Source of the DNA: Pestalotiopsis fici W106-1
Taxonomy: Eukaryota; Ascomycota; Sordariomycetes; Amphisphaeriales; Sporocadaceae
Direction: 5' to 3'
NCBI RefSeq assembly: GCF_000516985.1
Contig: NW_006917100.1
Location: forward strand, 1,601,490 to 1,665,489
Length of the DNA stretch: 64,000 nucleotides
A model generated the notes under the pieces. The model was not told where the DNA came from. It saw only the letters and a program-made list of their open reading frames with translations, and ran no database searches. The translations under genes and the position numbers were made by a program. Shown piece by piece: positions 54,254 through 64,000 of the stretch (positions are counted from its first letter, which is position 1; every line of letters starts with the position of its first letter).

Positions 54254-56338
54254 TTAATATCGAAAGCTTTGAAAACTAAGTCCTAGTTGCGAGAATTGTA
54301 CAACGACGGGAATGAGATGCGGATTTTTGTGACTTGAGCCCAACATGGCTCTCGGAGCGATGAAATTGCTACGAGACTCGCCGCCATAACTTTCACCTTG
54401 TTTGATGGACTTTTGAAGATCTTGGTGCGATATGCTATGAACATTTGGGAATGATGCGTTACATAACATGTCGAACTGCGACCGAGATGACATGTAACAC
54501 ATGGCGTTTTCCAACAAAGTCTGATTTCTGACTTGTTTTATACTCTGCAAATCAACCTCTGTTACAGCCATTCCACTGACACTGTTGAGTTGATCTTGAC
54601 TGAAGTCCAGGCGGAAACTCAGAGCAAATGGCAAAGTGGTCTCGCTTTGTTCATTTGATGGCTCGAACATCAAAACCGCATATTCAGTTTTGGTATTCTT
54701 TCCCAACCCTGGGGGCATGGAAGACTTGCTCATGGAGAACAGGCTGTGTTCCTCGGCCCAGAAGCAAGCCGTGGTGGCGGCTACGTTGCTAATGCGGTGC
54801 GTTGGCCCAGTGTCAGGAAACATGATTAGGAATTTGACGTCGTCATGTTGTTGCAATGTGTCCGTAAGGCCTTTGAATGTTTCTTTGAAGTCTATGTCAG
54901 GTCGAATGGGGAACCTAGGGTCGTGGAACTTCCAGTTGAAGTCGTGTATAAGAAGGGCTTCGCGCTCTTGAATGGAGTGCTGTTGTCGGGGCAATATGAT
55001 ACCACCACGGGAACTTCGGATCCTGGCGTACTGGTTGTGGCCGTCGGGTCCTTGTAAAGTTAGAGGTAGCCATGTCTGTTGATTGTCTGATGGGCCGCAA
55101 TTGAGACCAGCAAAGAACAGGTCTTTTTTGTAGGTACGGAGGATGGGTAGATTAATCGAAAGACCAGCATTCGTTGGGAAGTAAGGCATACCGCTCGGCC
55201 TCGCAGCCTTGGAACTCAGTGTCGTCGAACGAAAAACGGAAGGACTGGGGGCAAGTAACGGCATTATTTCTGTATTATTCTGTTTGAGAACAGTTATTGG
55301 GGGCTCCCACGCAAATATGCTTTCGTCGGCAGAGGTCTGAATAATCTCTTGTTGAAGTCTTCTGAAAGCCTTGGTACCTTCGCCGTATAGCAAGGGCATA
55401 TTAATGTCGCATAAACCTAACAAGGAATATGCAACGTCCTCCTCACGGGTGGCTTCTCTGCCTGCAGCCCATGAAAGTCTGTGAGAGATGCTGTATTGAC
55501 TGATAGGAGTCTTGCCTTTGATACAGTCCTCGTCAATGCCAGTGACGACAGATAGAATGGGGCTGAGCGCTTGTTTCCCGGCAATAGGCGTCCAGTCGCG
55601 AGCATAAAGGGTAAGGCTTTTCGGTGCAAGCAGTTCTTGGAGCGTCCAGGACCGGGTGAACCATCGACTGTTCTCCAAGGATTGAACGTCGAATGTGTGT
55701 GCTTGGCGTGCGTCTGCGTAGTTCAGATAGCCAGACGATCTGGTTGAAGCAGGATCAGTATCATCTTCTCCCAGTTCAGTAGCCGCTCGTTCTTCGGAGA
55801 TTTCCATATTAAAGTATTTGAGAAGAAATTCGAAGTTTTCCTGTCCTTGCTCAACCTTAAGATGCTGTTCAACTGCTGCCAAACGCTCCACAAAGGCAGC
55901 CGAGAATGGTTCCACGTCAACCAAATAGGCGAATGCGTCTGAAGCTTGCTGATACCAAGCGAACATTGAATTTATGGCCTCAGATAGTTCAGAAGAGCTT
56001 GCCTTGTCGATACAATTGGTATCGCACCAAAGATATTCGTAGCCTCGATAGGAAGCTATTTCGCAAGCTCTCATGATCTTTTGGTACCCTGCCTTCTGCT
56101 GGACGACGGCGTTGGGTTGCCGCCATTCTTGAAGGTTGACCTCGGATGGCCCCCATGTATGCGAAAGTATAGAATACGGAGGGATTTCCAAGCCCTGGAA
56201 TTCTTTCAACTCGAGAGTGTTCACGTCGATAAGACGAATCTGCCGACAAGTGCTAGCTGAGAGGTAGCGTTTGCTAGGGGCAACTAGTGCGGCTGTCATA
56301 CGCCAGAGACGTGCCTCGTATCTTCGAACGACGAACAT
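54254..56338 (-). CDS. HET-domain (heterokaryon incompatibility) protein
   Basis: Single-exon gene, 694 aa. The HET domain (PF06985, about residues 35-320) is well formed: RLIDVNTLELKEF, PPYSILSHTW (53-62), GYEYLWCDTNCIDKASSSEL, WFTRSWTLQELLAPKSLTLY and EDVAYSLLGLCDINMPLLYG, followed by AFRRLQQEI. The remaining half shows no repeats or NTPase domain that I can recognise. HET proteins trigger cell-death-like incompatibility reactions after fusion of unlike strains, and some act in wider non-self responses. The usual start of such proteins is near IRLIDV, so the first 33 residues may be an extension or a wrong start. A hydrolase-like gene follows on the same strand. Confidence 0.9.
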   Translation of the reverse strand: MFVVRRYEARLWRMTAALVAPSKRYLSASTCRQIRLIDVNTLELKEFQGLEIPPYSILSHTWGPSEVNLQEWRQPNAVVQQKAGYQKIMRACEIASYRGYEYLWCDTNCIDKASSSELSEAINSMFAWYQQASDAFAYLVDVEPFSAAFVERLAAVEQHLKVEQGQENFEFLLKYFNMEISEERAATELGEDDTDPASTRSSGYLNYADARQAHTFDVQSLENSRWFTRSWTLQELLAPKSLTLYARDWTPIAGKQALSPILSVVTGIDEDCIKGKTPISQYSISHRLSWAAGREATREEDVAYSLLGLCDINMPLLYGEGTKAFRRLQQEIIQTSADESIFAWEPPITVLKQNNTEIMPLLAPSPSVFRSTTLSSKAARPSGMPYFPTNAGLSINLPILRTYKKDLFFAGLNCGPSDNQQTWLPLTLQGPDGHNQYARIRSSRGGIILPRQQHSIQEREALLIHDFNWKFHDPRFPIRPDIDFKETFKGLTDTLQQHDDVKFLIMFPDTGPTHRISNVAATTACFWAEEHSLFSMSKSSMPPGLGKNTKTEYAVLMFEPSNEQSETTLPFALSFRLDFSQDQLNSVSGMAVTEVDLQSIKQVRNQTLLENAMCYMSSRSQFDMLCNASFPNVHSISHQDLQKSIKQGESYGGESRSNFIAPRAMLGSSHKNPHLIPVVVQFSQLGLSFQSFRY

Positions 56339-56932
56339 GGCTATTGACGCGTGGTTACGAAGGATCTCAGCTGGAATTCTGATCGTTGGGATTGTTGACT
56401 GTTGCGGGGAATAGATACGGAAATGGATGTTCAGCTCCGAGTCACGTGACCATGTTGGCTTGGCTGGTTGCCCAGTCCCCTACATGGGATGAAGTCCTGG
56501 CTGAGAAGCTCGGTATTGTCATATCATTTGAACCTGCATCAATCATTTTCCAATGGATTTCATGCTTTCAATTCATTATTACGCGATGGGAGGAAACATG
56601 GGACTTGCCATATGATGACACGATATAAGCTGCCATAGAATAAAAGCTCTCCAGAACTCAGATTATAGAAAGAGCGTAGTTATTAGTCTTGATGGTATTT
56701 GGCAACATTCGATGTTGTAACCAATCTGGAAAGCAACAATGGATTACCATGTGCCCAGTTTAATACAACTCCAACTGACGTGAAAGGAAAATTGTAAACG
56801 AAGAAGCTTTTGAAGATATTCAGTTGATTCTAGGGAACTACAAAAGAGGGGTGATAACAAGCTATCTACTATGCCCGAGTCGGTGATATACAGTGGGTAC
56901 TATCTACTTCGATACAACATCGATACAATGTC
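56339..56932. other. Intergenic region
   Basis: About 0.6 kb upstream of the HET gene and downstream of the Rossmann-protein gene. Nothing recognised. Confidence 0.5.
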
Positions 56933-57760
56933 TTACGGCAACCCGTAAAGTCTTCGAAAAGCATGGTTGTCTAGGATTCGTGAGCCATGAGGCAGCGTAT
57001 GTATGCCTGGGCCCCCTAATGCCAACTGTCCATCGTATTTCCCCATGGCCATCTGCGTCAAAAAAGTCCCCAAAGGCTGGGTGGGGCTATGCGATGAACG
57101 CATCACCGTTCGCATAAGCGGTAGAAAAAGAAATCCCATCACCTTGTATGACAGTCCTGGATCTGGTAGATACGGCTTAATGGCGTCGTGATCGGAAGCA
57201 TCCACTCCAATAGGACGGACAGATTCGACATGAAGTCGATCGCTACATAGCTTTGCCAATTCAACCTCAGCCTCGCCCTTGATTCGACCAAAGAACGGGG
57301 TGAAGAAATTGGGATTCTGCGTTGCTCCACCCCCAGACACATATATGAAGCGGAAAGGGCCGTCGTTTCGGGGAAGTTTATCGAATGCCATGGCGGCAGC
57401 TACGGGCCATTCTTTGGTGATGTTTACATATTCACTGCCATTGATGACAAAAAGTCAGCGCTATATTCAATTATGTACGCATGTGCAAATTATCTGGATA
57501 CTCAACTCTTTCGTCACTTGGAGAGCGCTTATCCCTAGAGCCCATACTACACCACTGGCACCTCGCAATTGTTCCAGAACTGCAGTATCATAGGTAGAAA
57601 AATCGTGATGCAACATGACTTGCACTCTTGGATCATGGTCTGCAGCGGGGACTGGCCGGCGGCTGAGGATGGAAATTTTGGTGATCTCTTTGGACGCCAG
57701 CATGGCATCCAAGACTCCAGAGCCGACAAGGCCTGTTGCTCCTGTAAGAATAAGATGCAT
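56933..57760 (-). CDS. NAD(P)-binding Rossmann-fold (atypical SDR) protein
   Basis: Exons 57760-57507 and 57434-56933 (72 nt intron) give 251 aa. The start MHLILTGATGLVGSG carries the GxxGxxG nucleotide-binding motif of atypical SDRs (G7, G10, G13) right at the N-terminus, followed by ISILSRRPVP. Exon 2 contains FIYVSGGGATQN, equivalent to the Ser of the active-site region. The usual YxxxK pair is not obvious, as in many NAD(P)H-binding (NmrA-like, HTATIP2-like) proteins that act as redox sensors or reductases. The donor at 57506 (GTTGAG) was chosen because it alone gives the in-frame TKDEYVNITKEW junction. Divergent from the SDR at 58245. Confidence 0.82.
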
Positions 57761-58244
57761 CGTGAAGGTGGTCAAAGATTGAATGGAGGACTTGATTATT
57801 GCAAAGTCTTTGAAAATTGAAGTACCAGTGCTCACCAGGTTTGGGGCGCCGAGCTCCCTTTTGTTCACCGTCTAAGTTGGTCTTTTGAATTCGCGTCCAA
57901 ATCTCAAAATAAGATCTGGTAGGCATTATACCCCTGGGTACATAGGTACAGAATCATGGCCCCGTTTGCTTATCCCCCTGCAAGTGCGCTAATGCAAAGC
58001 GGTTCCGCCCCACTGATCCACCCATGATTTGAATTGCTTACCCCCCTGTCTGTTACTATTTTCCCAGCACTAGGCCAAATTCGGCTCTGTGGTACCGGGC
58101 GGTAATTGGCATCAGTCCGATGCAATCGAGTATGTAGATCGAGGGTTTATACATATTAGAACTTGAAAATGCCTCTAGATTATGTTCACCATCTACTATC
58201 ACTCGCATTGGATTATGTTCAATTTGTGTTCATCGAGACTCGAA
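57761..58244. other. Divergent promoter region
   Basis: About 480 bp between two divergently transcribed oxidoreductase genes. It includes two runs of C-rich sequence (CCCCCTG near 57974 and 58043). No gene seen. Confidence 0.5.
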
Positions 58245-59153
58245 ATGCCCTGCTCAACCGCCGCTCTCGACATACCCGACCTAAGTGGCCAGGTCATTAT
58301 TGTCACTGGAGGCACCGCCGGACTTGGCCTCGAATCAATTCGTCAATTGTCCACGCATCATGCAGCACACATCTACCTAGCTGCACGGTCTCAAGACAAA
58401 GCAGATACCGTCATTCGAGAGCTGCGCAATTCCATCCCCAAGGCCTGCCCCATCACATTTCTTCCACTGGACCTGTCATCCTTTGCGAGCATCAAAGCGG
58501 CCGCCGCAACCTTTCTCCAATCAGAAAGTCGACTTGACATCCTCATGAACAATGCTGGAATCATGATGACACCAGAGGGCTTGACCGAGGACGGCTACGA
58601 ACTCCAGTTCGGTACCAATGTCATGGGCCCAGCTCTATTCACCCTACTTCTCCTCCCTCTACTGCAGCAAACCGCCAAGTTGAACCCACAAACCCGCGTC
58701 GTCAACCTCTCCTCAGCATCCGAAAAGGCAGCTCCAAGCGACCTGTATCCGCTTGAGGAACTCAAAACGCCAATGTCTAGTCGCCACACAACGGCGAGAT
58801 ATACTCTGTCCAAGATAGCTTGTATTCACTACACCACGGTCCTTGCTACTCTATACAAGGAATTCAAGTTCATTAGCGTCCATCCGGGCATGGTGGCCAC
58901 AAGTCTTCACCACAATTCTACGGGCATCTTCCTCAAGCCTTTTCTCAATGCAGCCATATTCTTTGCTACGCCCGTAGAAAAGGGAGCTCGTTCCCAGTTG
59001 TGGGCTGCAGTCTCGCCAGACGCACATTCCGGAGAATATTACGGCCCTGTGGGCGCTGTAGAGCCAGGATCCAAGAATGCTAGAAGACCGGAATTGAGAG
59101 ATCAGTTGTGGCATTGGATGAAGCAGGAATTGAGCCGTCATGTGGTGATGTGA
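58245..59153 (+). CDS. Short-chain dehydrogenase/reductase, retinol-dehydrogenase-like
   Basis: Single-exon gene, 302 aa from ATG 58245; an in-frame ATG at 58182 would add 21 residues that look like leader. Motifs: TGGTAGLG (21-28), NNAG (102-105), catalytic S156/S157 in NLSSASE, and Y186 with K190 in YTLSK. The layout (long substrate loop after YTLSK, HPGMVATSL) is that of the WW-domain-oxidoreductase / retinol-dehydrogenase-like fungal SDRs, which are often found in secondary-metabolite or lipid pathways. It probably uses NADP(H). Substrate unknown. Confidence 0.9.
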   Translation: MPCSTAALDIPDLSGQVIIVTGGTAGLGLESIRQLSTHHAAHIYLAARSQDKADTVIRELRNSIPKACPITFLPLDLSSFASIKAAAATFLQSESRLDILMNNAGIMMTPEGLTEDGYELQFGTNVMGPALFTLLLLPLLQQTAKLNPQTRVVNLSSASEKAAPSDLYPLEELKTPMSSRHTTARYTLSKIACIHYTTVLATLYKEFKFISVHPGMVATSLHHNSTGIFLKPFLNAAIFFATPVEKGARSQLWAAVSPDAHSGEYYGPVGAVEPGSKNARRPELRDQLWHWMKQELSRHVVM

Positions 59154-59515
59154 TTGGTCCTAGCGGCATTAGTTCTCGATGAGCAGTGTCTGGTGCTGGG
59201 CCATCATGGTTACTAACAGCCAAGACAAAATTAAGAATTTGGCTCATTACACAAATTGGCTGTTCGCGACAGAACGAGCTCTACTATATGTCAAATGTAT
59301 ATATATCACAAGCAGAATGTCCCATCCTAGCAAGTTCTCTTGTGAGAGCGGTCAAGTACCACATGGGTTAGACTAAATCGAGTCAGTGCACCGCCGACCA
59401 TAATCCCGACGGTGGGGCTGCTTGACTTGCCAGTGCGAGGCTTAAAATACCCTGGAATTCCACTAACCTGGTAGCAAATGTAATCCGTTCAAGTCTCGAT
59501 TCCCCACGACGACAA
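59154..59515. other. Intergenic region between SDR and bZIP genes
   Basis: About 360 bp between two plus-strand genes. No element recognised beyond the presumed promoter. Confidence 0.45.
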
Positions 59516-60508
59516 ATGCTGGCAGAACCACCCACATTTCAACATCCAATGGCATCAAACATTACCAGTGCAACATCAAATTTGACACAATCCGATTCTA
59601 TTCCATCAGAGGTGTGGGATACGAGCGACGATCTAGCGACAATCGTAGATTCTGCGGAGAGAAGAAGAGTGCAGAATCGTCTCCACCAGAGGCTGTACCG
59701 TACGTTGGGTTCTTATATAAACAGGAGTCCTCCGTGATACTGACCAAGTACAGGTAGAAGAAGGCACCTCAGGCGGATTGAGTCGGTGCAAGCTGCCAGA
59801 GCAAACAACGTGCCAGCATCGGCATTCCCTCGCCATGATGAGAACCACTTGAGCAGCCTCGAGTCGGATTACGTCCTATCTCAGCTTTTCAATCTGCCCT
59901 TGGTCCACGCTATTCGGGAGCCGCGGCTACGCCAGGCCACCATGACGGCACTGCAAGCGGCGTTGGCAAGATGGTCTCTCAACGCGCCGCACTTGAACGA
60001 CCTCCCGACAATTGCGCGCCTCAATGTGTTTGATGCCCTGGTTCGCAACTCCATGGTATTACAAATCCCGGCCGAGTTTCTCGAGTCGGATGATGGCGTC
60101 TCACTCTTCAACGTGCACCAACCATACTCATCGGGTCCGTCGCCCATTTACCCCAACGACCTAGCGCCAACGTCTTTGCAAATGACCGTCCCACATCACC
60201 CATGGGTAGATCTTCTTCCCATCCCAGCACTGAGAGACAATATTCTTCGCTGCGTCGAGACTGGGGACTACGACGAAGATTTCCTATGCAATGGTATATG
60301 TTGCGACATGCTCACGACTGACTGGACTGGGACAGGACAGCTCATCATCTGGGGAGAGCCGTGGAACGCAAACAATTGGGAATTCAGTGAAGAGTTCTTT
60401 AGAAATTGGGCTTTCCTACTGAATGGATGTATGGAGACGCTAGAAACCACAAATTATTGGCGACAGAAGCGTGGCGAAATGAGGCTAGATTTTATTCTGA
60501 ATCCATAA
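59516..60508 (+). CDS. bZIP-type DUF3425 transcription factor
   Basis: Exons 59516-59699 and 59754-60508 (54 nt intron) give 312 aa. The intron splits the basic region; joined, it reads ERRRVQNRLHQRLYRRRRRH, the N-x7-R DNA-contact pattern of the fungal bZIP-DUF3425 class. No leucine heptads follow (QAARANNVPASAFPR instead), which is common in this class. The DUF3425 domain (PF11905, about residues 160-300) has SLQMTVPHHPWVDLLPIPA and WGEPWNANNWEFSEEFFRNW. These proteins are nuclear regulators, some controlling secondary metabolism or stress. Any link to the adjacent SDR is only positional. Confidence 0.88.
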
Positions 60509-60754
60509 CAAATTTTATTCCAATACAAAGTGAGCTTTTGGCAGGCACAATATAATTGCTAATTAGTGGCTAATATCATCAAATTCTAGGTAGATATGCC
60601 ATACCTGTTAACTTCAAATTCTTCTTATTAAGTTTTAAATTGCTTAGGAACACTGTTACCTAGGTAGTACTGGGGAAAAAACCAAAACTGTCTTTGTCAG
60701 TGCCAAAAAAGTGGCAGCGGCCCTTTTTGTTTACCCATGCTAGCGCAGCCCTAT

Positions 60755-63194
60755 TCATACTTGACTGAAAGATGAAGTAGAAATTGTCCCAGGAGCGTCG
60801 GCTCTACTATAGTCGTCATGATACGATAATCTATCAGCAGATTGTGGAGCTGAAACCCTCTCATCGATGCGCGTTGTAGTGTCCCTTGGTAAACCGTCTT
60901 CCCGAGGTGCTACTTCTCCATCTGGTGTCTGTCTTCCAGTGCGCCCGTCGATTATTGTCTGCTCGTCACTCTGGGCATCTTCCTCGCCATTCAATGCCGG
61001 ATCTCCTGACAATGTGTTGTCGCCGCTTCCAGCCTGATACTCAGTCTTGGAGCTTGGTTTTGCAATGACGGGATGGTCCGTAGAAACGTCCAACTCGCCC
61101 AAGAACTCGTCCTTTTCCGTAATAGGGACGAATTCGGTACCCCTTGACCATGTGCCATGTCCCAATGGCTCATGCACGAGACGATGGAGCTGTAGTTGCT
61201 GGTTCGTTGTCCACTCTAGTTGGCGATATCTCTGGTATCCATACTTCTTGTAGAAAAGGCTCAAGATAGGCTCAATGATTACCGAGATAAGGATAATCAG
61301 CCCCCCAGTGACATAGGTGAAGCATAAACCAAATGCACTGAAGGAAGTGTAACTTGAACTCCGGATTTTCTGCAGTCATTAGTCAGAGAACCATCGTAAT
61401 ATGGGTAGGTCGGATCTCACCTGGCTGTTGCAAAATTCTTCTTGTATACTACCGTCGGGCAAGAACCGAAAATCGTCCAGCGCTGCGTCGCTAGGACCGA
61501 TCGCGGTCGAGGTATATGTCGCTTATAGGAGAGACAGTATGGTATCGAACCAGTGCGCCACATCGCTTTGCCATTGATTCGAAGGCAACCCGTATTGGGT
61601 GCCGCCGTATAGCTGGGACTGTGATATGAGACTGCTTGCCCCCATCTTCGTGATGATATTGTTGAGTGTCACAGGTTCGAAAGTCCACATCATAAAGATC
61701 CAAGTAAGACGAGCTGCTGCTCGATTTTCTGGTGGTATAGTACCGGTTTCCCAGTAGTGCAACCATTCTTGGCTCGTGAAATTAAAAAATGGCGCAGCGC
61801 CAGCCATTGCATCGTAGAAGCTTGCCAACGGCCCACAACCAGAATTATTGGGCAGTGCCAAATTGCAGATTTGATATTGTTCAACGCAGCCAAGCGGAGA
61901 TGCTGCTTCATCTGGCATATATGACTGTGCTTGTCCATAAGCGCCTTTAGTGGCTTTGGAGACACCAGGAACAGATGCGCGATACCATATGTCTTCGGTG
62001 GGCTGATTATAAACGATACCATCTCCAGAAAGAAAAGCCAGTGTGACGTCGCCATCTGGACGCTGCAAACCGGGTAGTGGAATCCACCCATGGTGGTTGT
62101 TATTGAAGGAAGGTTGGCCGTTGATAGTAGCTGAGGATTGACACCTGAAAGTTATGTCAGCTGGAGTACGGCGATAGTGCTCGAAAAGTGGGTTTTGCAT
62201 ACCGAAGTCTATGGTTGAAGCCGGACCAGGAATTAGGATCTCTCGATCGCGAATATTGCGATTCTAGATCATTTGTCTCCAAAGTGTAGTTAACCATTGT
62301 CTGGTTTTCAAGGGACCCCATTCTAAGCTGTCCATAGTTGTACTGAACAAAATTGCCATTGGAGGTATTTCTCTGGGTCGCATATCCGTCCGTTACTATC
62401 GGTGCACAAGAAAGCACAGATCTGTAGGAAGACCTTTCTCCCTCTGGCGCGTTCAGTCCTAAAACGTCATTAGTGTTGATAGGTCCCGTATCCAGCATTA
62501 TGTTTGAATCATTTGACCGGCAAAGGCCGTTTTCGAATGGACACGAGGTATTTGTCATTGTAAGTTTCGGGATTTTGTCTCTGACGAAACGCGAGCATCC
62601 AAGAACTCCGGAACTGTTAGACGAGTAACATTGTTGAGCATAATTCGCAGCGCTGTTCAACTGTTCCGAGATGAACATGAGGCTTGGCCCAATCAATGAA
62701 GCATTGGTTGGAGCACCAATGAAGCCGCAGTTGGAGCTATCAATTAAGACAACATCTTCAACCGCAGAAGAAATTACAGATGAAAAGCCACCGGCGACGG
62801 TAAATGCCGCTGCGATCGTGGCAGCGAGACAGGAGAGAAAGAGCAGGTGAAGCAGTCGACGGGGACCCAAGTGACGCCACGCCCAGGAAAGACGCACAAG
62901 CGAGATCAATCCGCTCTCGGCGCTGGAGGAGTTGCGTAGAATGACCTGACGCTGGCCGTGAAGAGCGTTTCTAGGATCTTGAGAAGAACAGCATCTGTGG
63001 ATAGCTAGGCAGAGAATCCTCCAGAAACAGGTAGCCACAAAAGCGACGAAAGATGCGGTAAATGCGATAAGAAGATTGCCGTTCGAACGAGACATGGTGA
63101 GTGTTCGACCGAGGACAGGTCCATTCGACCAATCTGTCCAGAGGCCAGTGTGGACATGCTGGTCAATGCTATCACGGATGATATTTGCCGACAT
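60755..63194 (-). CDS. Large fungal multi-domain membrane protein with an in-frame TAA
   Basis: Exons 63194-62203, 62144-61421 and 61369-60755 read as one protein of about 775 codons. The cytosolic N-terminus is followed by membrane helices (LLIAFTASFVAFVATCFWRI; LHLLFLSCLAATIAAAFTVA), a large outer domain with many N-glycosylation sites and paired cysteines, a last helix (YVTGGLIILISVIIEPILSL) and an acidic C-terminal tail. The pattern matches a large family of fungal membrane proteins of unknown role. Codon 538 (61525-61523) is TAA, between HWFDTILSLL and ATYTSTAIGPS, in the middle of a frame that then continues correctly through FCNSQ, the intron and KIRSSSYTSFSAFG. Either the gene is broken, or a weak 60 nt intron (about 61538-61479) removes the stop. 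The truncated product would be 537 aa. Confidence 0.7.
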
Positions 63195-64000
63195 TATTTT
63201 CACTAAAAAGTCTAATTGAAAGAAAGGTGGTTGGTATCGGAGTTGGCAAGACCATTTTGTCAATTATGAAATATCGGCGACCCAATCTATTTATTCGCGT
63301 CTCTCGTTGCAAAACATTGCTTTTCGCCATCTTCGTCTGCAGCTACAGCATCCCGCGTTGCCAATGTTTCAACAGAATCCCTATAAATACATGCGCTGTG
63401 GCACATTGTCTGCTCAATATAGATAATGCAGCATAACGCGGGGGCTGACAATACAAGGCGAGAACTTGATTGGATTGTTATTTCTAGTGCATTGCAGGAG
63501 AAGGGCCCGGCATTCAGCTCATAAATCTGATTGTATTCACCTTCTAATCCGCTGACGCTACTGTACAGCACATTGGGGGCCCCAATTTGATTTGCGGTTC
63601 GAGCTATAGGGCACAGAAAGGCCCAAACCTCACAGACCAATCGGCACGGCTCTGGCTAACACAGCTTATGGTCATTGGAGCCGCCCCTCTGAGTATTCAA
63701 CTCCACCGAACCTTGAGCAGCAAGCGATAAAAAGTTTGGGCTTACGTTTATAGTGGCAGCTGAATGAAGCTAGCGAATACAATAAGACTACAGCCTGATG
63801 GAGAGTACATGTATCATTCTTGCAAGTGTGGATGTCTCAGGCATGAGGAAAATCTTTTATTCGGTATGTTCGTGGCACAGATGCCTACTCTCCGGCGGGG
63901 GCTGCCATTCCATATTCCACTGTATTGGTTTCTTGCCTATCCCACCCGTCTGCAGCTGCAGACGAAACAGGGATTCTCAGGATCGCTACGCAGATTTGGA
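63195..64000. other. Upstream region of the membrane-protein gene, to the window end
   Basis: About 0.8 kb. It contains a TATAAATA/TATTTATA element at about 63382-63389 and the palindrome at 63947-63964. No gene seen. Confidence 0.5.
63947..63964. repeat. Perfect 18 bp palindrome
   Basis: CGTCTGCAGCTGCAGACG is identical to its reverse complement, with no spacer. It could be a dimer-binding site for the gene beyond the right edge, or chance. Confidence 0.6.

Overview
This window is nuclear DNA of a filamentous ascomycete (Pezizomycotina; Sordariomycetes, perhaps Hypocreales, is the best guess). Reasons: monocistronic genes on both strands; short GT-AG introns of mostly 45-130 nt with CTAAC-like branch sites; and families expanded in these fungi, namely a HET-domain protein, a Clr5-ankyrin protein, Zn2Cys6 and bZIP-DUF3425 regulators, an F-box-like protein, secreted intradiol dioxygenases and a short tyrosinase. 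A 9.6 kb AT-rich block has almost no CpA or TpG, the signature of repeat-induced point mutation (RIP). Exon boundaries below were worked out by hand from reading frame, splice sites and family motifs.

Layout. 1-1.4 kb: a GRDP-like protein gene running off the left edge. 2.2-9.1 kb: a secreted tyrosinase flanked by two secreted intradiol dioxygenases, apparently a small extracellular phenol/catechol oxidation group. 9.6-13.7 kb: a Clr5-ankyrin gene with nearly identical tandem ankyrin units and an apparent one-base frameshift. 14.1-23.7 kb: the RIP-mutated block, without any open frame of 60 codons. 24.8-40.7 kb: mixed genes (F-box-like protein, multi-spanning membrane protein, Gfo/Idh/MocA oxidoreductase, DUF2306 membrane protein, aldehyde dehydrogenase, a broken SAT4/rhodopsin-like gene, dienelactone hydrolase, DUF3712 membrane protein, Sec14/CRAL-TRIO protein).

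41.5-52.6 kb holds a compact set: Baeyer-Villiger monooxygenase, HSL-type esterase, SDR, Zn2Cys6 regulator and cytochrome P450, with no PKS, NRPS or terpene synthase. Together these could perform subterminal oxidation of an aliphatic or terpenoid substrate: P450 hydroxylation, SDR oxidation to a ketone, BVMO oxygen insertion to an ester, esterase cleavage. This is an inference from family chemistry, but it is the most coherent pathway in the window.

52.8-56.3 kb pairs a HET-domain gene with an alpha/beta-hydrolase-like gene whose nucleophile serine is replaced by glycine, a possible self/non-self recognition pair. 56.9-60.5 kb carries an NAD(P)-binding Rossmann protein, a second SDR and a bZIP-DUF3425 regulator. 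60.8-63.2 kb is a large membrane protein gene with an in-frame TAA in an otherwise well-formed exon, possibly a CAA-to-TAA change.
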